Below are positions 35,701-39,939 of a stretch of DNA of 64,000 nt, in pieces. Within the stretch, counting starts at the first letter, position 1. Each line of letters begins with the position of its first letter. The stretch covers positions 3,314,501-3,378,500 of the forward strand of contig CP016211.1 in NCBI GenBank assembly GCA_001931535.1, read 5' to 3'. Under the pieces are notes generated by a model. That model was given only the letters and a program-made list of their open reading frames with translations. It was not told the origin of the DNA and did not search any database. The stretch comes from Minicystis rosea. GTDB taxonomy: Bacteria; Myxococcota_A; Polyangia; Polyangiales; Polyangiaceae. Position numbers and translations under genes: made by a program.

Positions 35701-38088
35701 GCGCATGCCGGCGTCGAGCACGTACGCGCGCACGTTGTCGATGGGAAGGCCGATGGGCGACAGCGGCCCGCGCGCGACGGCATCGGTCACCCACACGATC
35801 GACTGCACGGTGCATTCGGTGGGGCCGTAGAGGTTCACAACCTCGATGTCGCAACGGGCTTTGAAACGCTCGACGAGCGCGCGTGGGAGCGCCTCCCCAC
35901 CGGCATAAAGACGCTTCAAGCTCGTGTGCTGCGCGAGGGCCGGCTCCTCCACGAAGAGCGCGAGCACGGAGGGGACGAGCTGGAGATCGGTGATGTGATG
36001 GGTGACGACGGCGGAGGCCAGATAGGCCGCGTCGCGATGGCCGCCCGGACAAGCCATCACGAGGCGCGCGCCGCCCATGAGAGGCGCCCAGAATTCCCAG
36101 ACGGAGGCGTCGAAGGCGATGGGGGTCTTTTGCAGGACGGCGTCGCTCGGGCCGAGCGGGAAGCGCCCATGCATCCAGGCCATGTGGTTGACGATGGCCC
36201 GGTGCGGGATCATCACGCCTTTGGGCGTGCCCGTGGAGCCCGAGGTGTAGATGACGTAAGCGAGATGGTCGGGTGTCGCGGACGCCGTCAGGCGCACGGG
36301 GCTCGCGGCTGCCAGGCTGGCGTCGGCGTCGACGGCGACCTCGCGAATGCCCTCGACGGCGAGCTCGCCGAGGAGCGGTGAGCAGACGAGCAACACCGAT
36401 GCTCCCGCGTCGACCAACATGGTCTTCAAGCGGTCTTTCGGGTACGAAGGATCGAGCGGGAGATAGGCGCCACCGGCCTTGAGCACCCCGAGGAGCGCGA
36501 CGGGCAGCTCGAGCCCTCGGTCCATGAAGACGCCGACACGCGCGTCGGGGCCGACGTCGAGAGAGCGCAGGTGATGCGCCACTCGATTGGCACGCTCGTC
36601 GAGATCACGATAGGTGAGCGCCTCGCCTTCGAAGGTCACGGCGACGGCGTCGGGGGTGCGGTCGACCTGCGCTTCCACGAGCTGATGCAGGAGCACGCCG
36701 GGCGAGCGGGCGACGGTGGTGTCGTTCCAGCGGTGCACGAGGTCGTCGCGCTCCTCCGGGCCGAGCAGGGAAAGCTCGCGCAGCGGCCGGTGCGCGCCGG
36801 CGACGAGGCCGAGCACCAGGTTGCGGAGGTGATCCATCCACCGCGCGATGGTCGCGTCGTCGAAGCGACGACGGTCGTAGCCGAGGCGGAGCGAGAGTCG
36901 GCGGCGGAAGGCGGCGACGACGGTGAGCGGATAGTGCGTGCGCTCGCGGGTGCGATCGCGCCGGATGACGAGGCCCGCGGGGCCCTCGCCGCCGCTCGCG
37001 TCGAAGGGAAAATTCTCGAAGACGAAGAGGCTTTCGAAGAGCGGTGTCCCGCGAGGCACGTCGGAGAGGCGTTGCAGCTCGACGAGCGGGAGATGCTCGT
37101 GCTCACGCATTTCGGTCTGTTGCGCATGCAGCGCGGTGAGGAACGAAAGGGCCGTCTCGTCCTCGGGCACGCGGACCCGCACGGGGAGCGTGTTGATGAA
37201 GAGGCCAATCATCTTCTCGATGCCTGCGAGCGGCGCGGAGCGGCCCGACACGGTGGCGCCGAAGAGCACGTCCTCCTCGCCGGCGTAACGCGACAGCAAG
37301 ATCGCATGGGCGCCGAGGACGATGGTGCTCGGCGTGAGATGATGGCGGCGGGCGAAGGCGGCGAGACGCTCGGAGTCGTCGTCGGAGAGCTCGAGGCGGA
37401 GATCGGCCGCCGGATCATCCTCGCTCGAAACAGGGGCGGCGCGATCGACGCCGAGAGGCGTGGGCGTGTGGAAGCCGTGGAGGAGCGCGCCGAAGAACGC
37501 ATGGGCGCGCGCGGGATCCTGCTTTTGCAACCAACCGATGTAATCGCCATACGGCCGCGGGCGCTCGAAGCGGATCGGCCGATCGCAGAGGTGAGCCTCG
37601 TAGCCGGCGAAGAGCTCGCGCGTCACGAGGGGCGTCGACCAGCCGTCGAGCAACAGGTGGTGCACGCTCCACACGATCCGAAAGGCGTCGTCGCGGAGCC
37701 GGATCACGGTCACGCGCAGGAGCGGCGCGCGCTGGAGCTCGAAGCCGCGCGCGCGATCGGCGGCGAGGATGGCCTCGGTGCGAAGGGCCTTGTCGGCGTC
37801 GCTCGCGGCGCGCAGGTCTTCGACCGCGAAAGGCAGCTTCGCGCGCTCGCGCACGACCTGCATGGGGCGGTCGCGGCGCTCCCAGACGAAGGCGGTGCGG
37901 AGGATGGGATGGCGATCGACGACGTCTTGAAAGGCACGCTCGAAGCACGTGATATCGAGCGGACCCTCGATGAGAAAGCCGTGCTGGACGAAGTAGACAC
38001 CGGGCTCGGTGGCGACGAGCGTGTGATACAGAATGCCCTGCTGCAGCGGCGAGAGCGGATAGATGTCCTCTACGTTCTTGCGGCTCAT
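20758..38088 (-). CDS. Non-ribosomal peptide synthetase A, five modules
   Basis: 5,776 residues. The start chosen is the ATG at 38,088 (MSRKNVEDIYPLSPLQQG), with GGGG six bases upstream and the same opening as synthetase B; an in-frame ATG two codons earlier (38,094) is possible, while a start at 38,283 would add 65 residues unlike any NRPS. Order by residue: C(DCL) 1-450, A 460-955, T Ser 1,008; C-A-T to 2,095 (Ser 2,053); C-A-T to 3,140 (Ser 3,097); C-A-T to 4,205 (Ser 4,162); C-A-T (Ser 5,258) and E from about 5,300. Codes: Gln-like, Phe, Phe, Thr, Thr. The first C domain expects a D-configured donor from another protein, so this is not a loading module although it is the first gene of the operon. 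The tail LSQNVIDMLSG is a likely COM-type donor for the head of B. Domains are seen directly; substrates follow from the specificity code; chain order is inferred. Confidence 0.96.
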   Translation of the reverse strand: MSRKNVEDIYPLSPLQQGILYHTLVATEPGVYFVQHGFLIEGPLDITCFERAFQDVVDRHPILRTAFVWERRDRPMQVVRERAKLPFAVEDLRAASDADKALRTEAILAADRARGFELQRAPLLRVTVIRLRDDAFRIVWSVHHLLLDGWSTPLVTRELFAGYEAHLCDRPIRFERPRPYGDYIGWLQKQDPARAHAFFGALLHGFHTPTPLGVDRAAPVSSEDDPAADLRLELSDDDSERLAAFARRHHLTPSTIVLGAHAILLSRYAGEEDVLFGATVSGRSAPLAGIEKMIGLFINTLPVRVRVPEDETALSFLTALHAQQTEMREHEHLPLVELQRLSDVPRGTPLFESLFVFENFPFDASGGEGPAGLVIRRDRTRERTHYPLTVVAAFRRRLSLRLGYDRRRFDDATIARWMDHLRNLVLGLVAGAHRPLRELSLLGPEERDDLVHRWNDTTVARSPGVLLHQLVEAQVDRTPDAVAVTFEGEALTYRDLDERANRVAHHLRSLDVGPDARVGVFMDRGLELPVALLGVLKAGGAYLPLDPSYPKDRLKTMLVDAGASVLLVCSPLLGELAVEGIREVAVDADASLAAASPVRLTASATPDHLAYVIYTSGSTGTPKGVMIPHRAIVNHMAWMHGRFPLGPSDAVLQKTPIAFDASVWEFWAPLMGGARLVMACPGGHRDAAYLASAVVTHHITDLQLVPSVLALFVEEPALAQHTSLKRLYAGGEALPRALVERFKARCDIEVVNLYGPTECTVQSIVWVTDAVARGPLSPIGLPIDNVRAYVLDAGMRLVPIGVMGELCIGGAAVGRGYIGRPDLTAERFVPDPFSADPSARLYRTGDLVRRDADGVLTYVGRLDHQIKLRGHRIELGEIEAVLRGHATVRDAAVVVREDRSGDRRLAAYVVSGDEAPRASTLRAFVKDRLPDPMVPSSITILDAFPTTPSGKLDRRALPAPDGADIERVIVAPRGPIEEAIAAIFADVLRLDPACVGAHDGFFDLGGHSLLATAAMGRIRAAFNLDLPLRAIFESTTPAHLAAVVQATLGAGAIAASPPLVASDADTAVLSFAQERLWFLTQLDPGDPSYNIPLSLRLQGRLDVDALQGALTDLADRHEVLRTTIASIDGRPVPVAHECTPVVLDVRHLDAGALPHREAAARREALAEARRGFDLAIDRPFRAVLLVLGEDDFQLLVTMHHIVSDGWSLGVLYRDLSAFYRARLSGAPARLPDLPIRYRDYAAWQRAWLSGDTYDRELAYWRERLSGAPRAHDLPTDRPRAAVPSHRGGRHSFTIAADLVKAVKDLSRREGVTPFMAFLAAFEVLLHRYTGQTDLLVGTPSAGRGRTEMEGLVGFFVNTLVLRVEATPDLAFRELLQRVKESALGAFAHQDMPFEQLVRELVAERDPSRAPLVQVSFTLQAEPTPLPALPGIAVRRAPAENTTAKFDLTLALFDGPSGLVAMLEHAADLFDASTIERMAGHFVNLLTAAVRAPERRLAELSILSDEERNRIVEQWNRTDAPWPEDATIHDLFEAQVDRTPDATALLFEGRETTYRDLDARANQLAHHLISLGVGPESRVGISLHRSPEMIVALLGTLKAGGAWVPLDPAYPRDRLAFMIADAGLSVLLTEAGIDLPASEAKVVRLDADAPVVAQAPSPRPTVNVAADDPAYVIYTSGSTGRPKGVVVEHRGLGNVAAVHRATYGVGPGTRILQFSSLNFDASVWEIVMALLNGATLVLAPQEALLPGPDLVRTLVENRVSILTVPPSVLSALPWFESLDLETIVVAGEACPQDLVDRWAQGRRFFNAYGPTEASICASQAECFAGSGKPTIGKPIANVRIYIVDALLKPVPIGVAGELCIGGVGVARGYLNRPELTAEKLVASPFVPGERLYRTGDRARYRADGAIEFLGREDEQVKLRGFRIELGEIDAALRGHAGVLDAVTVLREEEGTSRLVAYIVPRLGAAPSATELRVFLEATLPPHMVPAVFVQLGAMPLTPNGKVDRRALPAPAREERAFVAPRGPVEEAIAGIFAEVLKVGDVGAHDGFFVLGGHSLVATQAVARIRDAFGIELPLRALFESPTPAALAAVVRARIEADRGVAVPPIERVSRDGDLPLSFGQERLWFLAQLEPDNPAYVISSAARLRGPLDVGALSQALTELVRRHETLRTTFAVRAGRPAQMLHAPRPIDLSIIDLSVALDPLDAARIAVSEEALARFDLERGPLFRARLFRLAADDHALVLAMHHIVSDGWSQAVIHRELAALYEAFAAGRASPLVELPVQYVDYAAWQRAVLGGETFDRQIAFWKETLGDAPRALDLPADRARPPVPSYRGDRRPFSFPIDTLTALSALARREGATLFMTLLAAFEVLLHRLTAERDLVVGTPVAGRARAETEALVGFFINSLVLRVEVAPELAFRDLVCRVRDVCLAAYAHQDVPFERLVQELAPERDLSRAPLFQVMFTLQNEPREALVLPGLQASRLGTAAPTAKLDLSLAMHAGAHAFGGVVEYATDLFDASTIDRLIAHLGTLLAAIARDPDARVDTLPILSEEERYRIVETWSTAPAPYPKDATIHALFEAQAALAPEAGALLFEGREISYRDLDERANRMANHLRRVGIGPESRVGISLRRSPEMIIAVLGTLKAGGAWVPLDPAYPRDRLAFMIADAGLSVLLTEAGIDLPAAEAKVVRLDVDASLIAVESPQRPVSGATASNAAYVIYTSGSTGRPKGVVVEHRGLGNVAAVHRATYGVGPGTRVLQFSSLNFDASVWEIVMALLNGATLVLAPQEALLPGPDLVRTLVENRVSILTVPPSVLSALPWFESLDLETIVVAGEACPQDLVDRWAQGRRFFNAYGPTEASICATQAECFAGSGKPTIGKPIANARIYIVDALLQPVPIGVAGELCIGGVGVARGYLNRPELTAEKLVASPFVPGERLYRTGDRARYRADGAIEFLGRVDEQVKLRGFRIELGEIDAALRGHAGVLDAVTVLREEEGTSRLVAYIVPHLGAAPSATELRVFLEATLPPHMVPSVFVPLASMPLTPNGKVDRRALPLPAREERAFVAPRGPVEEAIAGIFAEVLKVGDVGAHDGFFERGGHSLLATRVVFRIRDLFGLEVPLRALFDAGSPAGLAAIVEAQRGAVGRTPIERVSREAELPLSFAQERLWFLDQLEPGSASYVVPLGLRFSGPLDEHALARTLQEITRRHEVLRTTFAGASGKPLAVVHEAALPLTIEDVTHLSVSDREAAVAREAAREAETPFDLARGPVVRARLLRLSASDRVLLFAMHHVVTDGWSLGVILHEIAVLYGAFARGEPSPLADLDVQYVDWAVWQRRWLEGGILDAQLAHWRSALAGAPRGLDLPTDRPRPKTPSQRGDCRSFHVSSEVLAALETIARHEGATLYMTVLSALMALLQRTTGQRDIVVGAPIAGRTHSETEGLIGFFTNTLAMRADVDDALPFVALLQRVRETCLAAYAHQDVPFERVVQEILPDRDPSRAPIFQVTLTLQNEPPPAIALPGLTVRRVGAESTTAKFDLVVSLSASASGLNGSIAFATDLFDGDTVERLAARFATLLAGVARDPAQPICQLPVLPEAEQHLLARAFHDGEITFPQRACLHEIFAKRAAETPDRVAVTCEGESLRYGELKARADRVARLLIDRGVGPDVLVGLCMDRSIDLVVAIVAVLTAGGAYLPLDPEYPRDRLAFMIEDADVSVIVTQARHADMLSGIAADASTICIDGDATPVEAGPTAPIGARSTPENLAYVIYTSGSTGKPKGAMVTHHNVVRLFDATEAWYRFGSSDVWALFHSYAFDFSVWELWGALLYGGRVVVVPYWVSRSPDAFHRLLVEEGVTVLNQTPSAFRQLVHAEESIDEATRMRLSLRYVIFGGEALDIGDLRPWWDRHGDTTPQLVNMYGITETTVHVTYRPVSRADLERPWSSVIGRAIPDLRIDILDGHRQLVPIGVAGEMYVGGAGVSRGYLARPELTAERFVDDPYRPENKLYRTGDLARRLPNGDIEYLGRIDHQVKIRGFRIELGEIEAVLEQHAAVREAVVIAREDRPGDKRLVGYVVLADGAASPADLRALVAQRLPEYMVPSAFVMLDALPLGPTGKIDRRALPAPEDASAARLHVAPRGPVEEVIAGIYADVLRAGEVGAHDGFFELGGHSLLATQAMARVREAFGVEVPLRAIFEEPTVAALAAAVQTALERGAGATAPPLTRVPRGGHLPISFAQERLWLLDQLDPGDASYIVPMALRLEGPLDVSALSRALSEIVRRHEVLRTTFTLAAAPDSRHALFFTAHAPELSAHDAARPVGVLLPAEPTAIPIQRWPALTPVEREEAVRAVRREMLADARLPFDLARGPLLRARLHVLSENDHVLSLTMHHIVSDAWTQGVFARELGALYEAFAAGRPSPLAEPSIQYADFAAWQRAFLHGEMEQRQLAYWRAQLAGAPAALDLPTDRPRPPVQTHAGGRRTVVLPAALLAEVNALARREGATLFMTLLAAFDVLLHRITGQSDIVVGSPIAGRTRAETEGLVGFFVNTLVLRVKVEEGISFRALVRRVRDVCLGAYAHQDMPFERLVTELAPDRDLTRTPLFQVMFALQNAGAAALKLPGLTVQSFATDTVTAKFDLTLVMGESPAGLVASFEHNTDLFDGETIDRFASQLRTILEGAVARPEARVFELPILSEEERRQLAGEGVPALDSPPCTTLTARLEARVSATPDAPAVTFEGRTLTYRDLDEQANRVAHALRKRGIGPETLVGLCMERSLDLVIALLGILKAGGAYLPLDPDYPPERLAFMVEDSKVPVIVTTGSAAAALPEGRAELIRMDADAETIAAEPASRPEPTAGPENLAYVIYTSGSTGKPKGAMVTHHNVVRLFDATEAWYRFGSSDVWTLFHSYAFDFSVWELWGALLYGGRVVVVPYWVSRSPDAFHRLLVEEGVTVLNQTPSAFRQLVHAEESIDEATRARLSLRYVIFGGEALDIGDLRPWWDRHGDTSPQLVNMYGITETTVHVTYRPVSRADLERPWSSVIGRAIPDLWIYILDGHRQLVPIGVAGEMYVGGAGVSRGYLARPELTAERFADDPYRPGNKLYRTGDLARRLPNGDIEYLGRIDHQVKIRGFRIELGEIEAVLEQHAAVREAVVIARQDGPGDKRLVGYLVAHDVPRPTVAELRAHVKQKLPEVMVPAAFVFLAALPLTDHGKVDRRALPAPEEGDRAALGEAFVAPANAIEEQLARIWASVLRVEQIGIHDNFFAAGGDSILSIQIVARAEQAGLRLTPRQIFQHPTIAEQASVVGTGKRVVADQGAVVGALPLTPIQRWWLEQDPIDPHHWNQAFFLEVRERMDAGALEAALEAILDHHDALRLRLARVDGEPHQTIARPGGPVPVRVVDLAHVSDADLASAIEPIAAEAQGSLDLEAGPIVRVVLFDLGPGRASRLLWIVHHLAVDGVSWRILLDDLWSAYEQHRRGERITLPRKTTSFQRWSERLVEHARSEAIERERSHWHGASRRRARPAPVDATSGENTEQTARFIVAALTPMETEALLRAVPEAYRTQIDDILLAAFAQAWGGFTGSPVTVVDREGHGREELFDDVDLTRTVGWFTAIHPLVIELPDGGPDRVIKSVKEQIRAVPRHGVGYGVLRYLGAAGVDLAALPEAEASFNYLGQLDQAWPLEAPFRFAREPSGSVHSPRARRRHLVDVVASVTAGKLSVRFTYSEARHARATIEALAEGYLTALRALVDHCLSPEAGGYTPSDFQAQGLSQNVIDMLSGVADEDA
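20761..25469 (-). other. NRPS A module 5: C-A(Thr)-T-E
   Basis: C domain with HHIVSDA and an insertion of about 25 residues before the PIQRWPALTP stretch, not seen in the sister modules. The A code is DFWNIGMVHK, Thr. The carrier GGDSILS is followed by an E domain (LTPIQRWWLEQ, HHLAVDGVSW, EGHGRE, FNYLG), so D-configured Thr leaves this protein. Confidence 0.9.
22660..23552 (-). repeat. Near-identical repeat (Thr A domain, NRPS A module 5)
   Basis: About 0.89 kb nearly identical to 25,936-26,828, offset 3,276 bp (1,092 codons). It includes all substrate-code positions. Confidence 0.8.
25470..28671 (-). other. NRPS A module 4: C-A(Thr)-T
   Basis: C domain with HHVVTDG. A domain FDFSVWE, VLNQTPS, VIFGGEA, NMYGITETTVH gives DFWNIGMVHK, Thr. 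No epimerase. Confidence 0.9.
25936..26828 (-). repeat. Near-identical repeat (Thr A domain, NRPS A module 4)
   Basis: Partner of 22,660-23,552. The 26,257-26,815 part is also closely matched by 11,995-12,555 in NRPS B. Confidence 0.8.
28818..30246 (-). repeat. Near-identical repeat, copy 1 (Phe A domain of NRPS A module 3)
   Basis: About 1.43 kb nearly identical to 31,950-33,378, offset exactly 3,132 bp (1,044 codons, one module). A short divergent patch lies near 29,950-30,010. It covers most of the A domain and the linker into the carrier domain, and points to recent module duplication or gene conversion. Confidence 0.85.
29611..29634. repeat. Degenerate GAGCTC-type palindrome, copy 5
   Basis: Reads GATTGTTTCGAGGTCCAACG then ATTC, core GAGGTC. 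It lies in the Phe A domain of NRPS A module 3. The copy at 32,743-32,766 is the same element carried along by the module duplication. Confidence 0.4.
31950..33378 (-). repeat. Near-identical repeat, copy 2 (Phe A domain of NRPS A module 2)
   Basis: Partner of 28,818-30,246. The flanking C domains differ clearly between the two modules, so homogenisation is limited to the A domain region. Confidence 0.85.
32743..32766. repeat. Degenerate GAGCTC-type palindrome, copy 6
   Basis: Same sequence as 29,611-29,634, inside the duplicated Phe A domain of NRPS A module 2. Not an independent occurrence. Confidence 0.4.
34945..38088 (-). other. NRPS A module 1: C(DCL)-A(Gln-like)-T
   Basis: C domain VEDIYPLSPLQQGILYHTL with HHLLLDGWS. 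A domain FDASVWEFW, TDLQLVPSV, KRLYAGGEA, VNLYGPTECTVQ gives DAWQYGLVQK. This is nearest to the Gln code DAWQFGLIDK, with conservative changes at two positions and Gln for Asp at 331, so the substrate call is tentative. Confidence 0.8.
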
Positions 38089-38530
38089 GAGCATCCCCGA
38101 GCGATGAGGCCGGACGCGAGGCGAGCGCGCGCGGCATGGGGCGCTACCACGGTGGTCATTGCGCAAACCATGCTCCAAACCGTCCTCGACGGGCGCGTCG
38201 TATCCTGTTGCGAAGGCGTGGAGCGCCCGCTGCTGGAGCCTTGTCGTCGAGGCATGCGCGCGTGTCGCGAAGCGCGGCGACAAGCATGCTCCCCTCGTGC
38301 GCGCGCCGAGCGCACACGGACCTCATCCGCGCGACGCGCGGATCCCGCCTCGTTCATGATGCGTGCTCCCCCCCACCACGACGAGCGCAGCACCGAACGA
38401 CGTCCGGTCCCGGCCCGTGCAGGCGTGAGACTGCGAGGCGTGTGATCGCGCGTCAAGGGTGTGCAGGGGCCCCGGGACGCGCCCTGACAGCAGATTGGAA
38501 ACGAGCACGAAGGTGGCTTAATCTCACTTC
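38089..38530. other. Intergenic region upstream of the NRPS operon
   Basis: 442 bp between the divergent starts of NRPS A and a lipoprotein gene. No convincing coding frame, regulator or tRNA was seen. It must hold the operon promoter and marks the right border of the cluster. For the lipoprotein, TTGGAA (38,494) and TTAATC 17 bases later could be weak promoter boxes. Confidence 0.5.
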
Positions 38531-38998
38531 ATGCGCATCGTTCGAGCCGCCCTGCTCTTCGCCGTCGTGCTCACGGGCTGCCCACGCCCCGCGAGCGTCA
38601 CGGGTCCCGACACCGTCGCGCTCGCCAACGCCGACGCGCATCTCACCGGCACCTGGAAGCTGCAACGCTTTCAGCCCGAGAGACCGCTCGATGCGATGAG
38701 CCAAGCGTTCGTCGAGTTCCAATACGGAAACCTCACGGTGCGCTTCGATCGCGGGCGCTTCGTGGCCGAGTCACCGGGCGTGCACGTGGACCGCGCGTAT
38801 CGGATCGTCGAAGCCCAAGGTGATCGGTTCAAGGTGGTTTCGTACGACGAGCAGGGTGTTCCCTACGATGCGGTGTGCACGTTCACGCAGCCGGACACGC
38901 TGGAGATCAACTCGTGGACGCCGCCGTGGCGCGGCGTGGCCACGCTCACGCGTGCGCCTGCTTGGAGCAACACGGGGCCGATTCCCCCGCCGCGGTGA
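38531..38998 (+). CDS. Small lipocalin-like outer-envelope lipoprotein
   Basis: 155 residues. The N-terminus MRIVRAALLFAVVLTGC is a lipoprotein signal with lipobox LTGC, so cleavage before Cys17 and lipid anchoring are expected. The mature part (HLTGTWKLQRFQP, then alternating beta strands to about residue 140) looks like a small lipocalin-type barrel, but no family could be named firmly. It diverges from the NRPS operon and is probably unrelated to it. A weak AAGGTGG lies 14 bases before the ATG. Confidence 0.75.
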   Translation: MRIVRAALLFAVVLTGCPRPASVTGPDTVALANADAHLTGTWKLQRFQPERPLDAMSQAFVEFQYGNLTVRFDRGRFVAESPGVHVDRAYRIVEAQGDRFKVVSYDEQGVPYDAVCTFTQPDTLEINSWTPPWRGVATLTRAPAWSNTGPIPPPR

Positions 38999-39144
38999 TC
39001 TCGACGGCGCGAGCGGCCCAATACCCCGCCTGACAGAGTGGCAGTCATGAGCTTGGTCTCGTGACGATTCGCCGATGGCGCGCCGAGGCATCTGCGGATT
39101 CGACGCGATTTTCGGGATGGCACCGTCATTGATGGGGCCCGGGC

Positions 39145-39888
39145 ATGCTCGATCCCTACCGCGTCCCTGGGCCCGTCGAGCCCGACCTGCCGACGTCGTG
39201 CACCAACCCTCAGCAGGCGATCCGTTGCGCGGGCTTCGTTCCGGAGCCACCACGTTTTCCTGCTTCGATCGGCTTCCCTGCGCTGCCTCCGCCACACCCG
39301 CGCGTCTTCACGATCCCGAGGGCCGTCACCGCGGCGGCGACGGCGCTGCTCCTGGTCGCGAGCGCCTCGTTGTCAGCCGTGACATTCGCGGTGGTGACGC
39401 ACCGGATCGACGCGAAACGACACAGAGCGCATGAGCGGGAGCTCGTGCAGTCCATGATTCCCCAAACCGCGCTGCCCATGCTGCCCGGGACGCCCGTTTG
39501 GGTGACGGACAGCACGTCGCACATGATCGACGATCTCTGGCGGAGCGCGGAGAACCTCGCCGCGGCGAACGCCGATGTCACGCTGGCGCGGGCTCGGTTG
39601 CCGCGCGCGCTCGCCGAGGCCGGCCTCACGGGCGGGGCGATGCGCGTGCGCTACGAGATGCACAAAGGCTACTCGGGCCTGCGGGTGCTCGCCGTCGGCG
39701 AGCGCTCGGCCGCTGCGCTCGCAGGAGTGCGCGCTGGGGATTTGATCACCGCGGTGAACGACATTCCGATGAGCTCTCCAGAGCTCGGGCGGCGTGCCTT
39801 CGAGACGGCGCGCGACGCCCACGCGCTGGTCGCGGAGATGCGGCGCGATGGCCATCGGGTGATGTTGCGCGTCGACTGGGACGAGTGA
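39145..39888 (+). CDS. Membrane-anchored PDZ-domain protein
   Basis: 247 residues. A Pro-rich cytoplasmic N-terminus (1-55) is followed by one membrane helix (about 58-85, ending SLSAVTFAVV), a charged stretch, and a C-terminal PDZ-like domain (about 170-245: GYSGLRVLAVGERSAAALAG, then VRAGDLITAVNDIPM). The PDZ part keeps the usual 'GVRAGDLI' turn. No protease domain is present, so it is not a DegP/S2P enzyme; a role as a peptide-binding or secretion-type anchor is possible but unproven. It converges with the NFACT gene across a hairpin at 39,910-39,934. Confidence 0.75.
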   Translation: MLDPYRVPGPVEPDLPTSCTNPQQAIRCAGFVPEPPRFPASIGFPALPPPHPRVFTIPRAVTAAATALLLVASASLSAVTFAVVTHRIDAKRHRAHERELVQSMIPQTALPMLPGTPVWVTDSTSHMIDDLWRSAENLAAANADVTLARARLPRALAEAGLTGGAMRVRYEMHKGYSGLRVLAVGERSAAALAGVRAGDLITAVNDIPMSSPELGRRAFETARDAHALVAEMRRDGHRVMLRVDWDE

Positions 39889-39909
39889 CGGCGACGCGAT
39901 GACTGCAGG

Positions 39910-39934
39910 GGCGGCGATCGCGCGGATCGTCGCC
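39910..39934. terminator. Hairpin between convergent genes
   Basis: GGCGGCGATC, loop GCGCG, GATCGTCGCC: a 10-bp stem with one G-U pair. It lies in the 51-bp gap between the ends of the PDZ and NFACT genes. There is no T tract, so a bidirectional GC-rich terminator is likely but not certain. Confidence 0.5.
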
Positions 39935-39939
39935 GTGCC

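Noticed and set aside
264..36381. Very long plus-strand open frames through the NRPS region (for example 7,849-10,524 and 23,476-26,412, up to about 980 codons)
   Set aside because: They are Arg/His-rich, show no domains and mirror the codon pattern of the minus-strand synthetases; such antisense frames are expected at this GC.
5194..38088. Terminal thioesterase or reductase release domain in NRPS A or B
   Set aside because: Both proteins end in E domains followed only by a short docking-like tail; no GxSxG or NAD-binding domain is present.
38089..38283. N-terminal extension of NRPS A from a start at 38,283
   Set aside because: The extra 65 residues are Arg/Ala-rich without homology, while the ATG at 38,088 has a Shine-Dalgarno-like GGGG and the same MSRKN opening as NRPS B.
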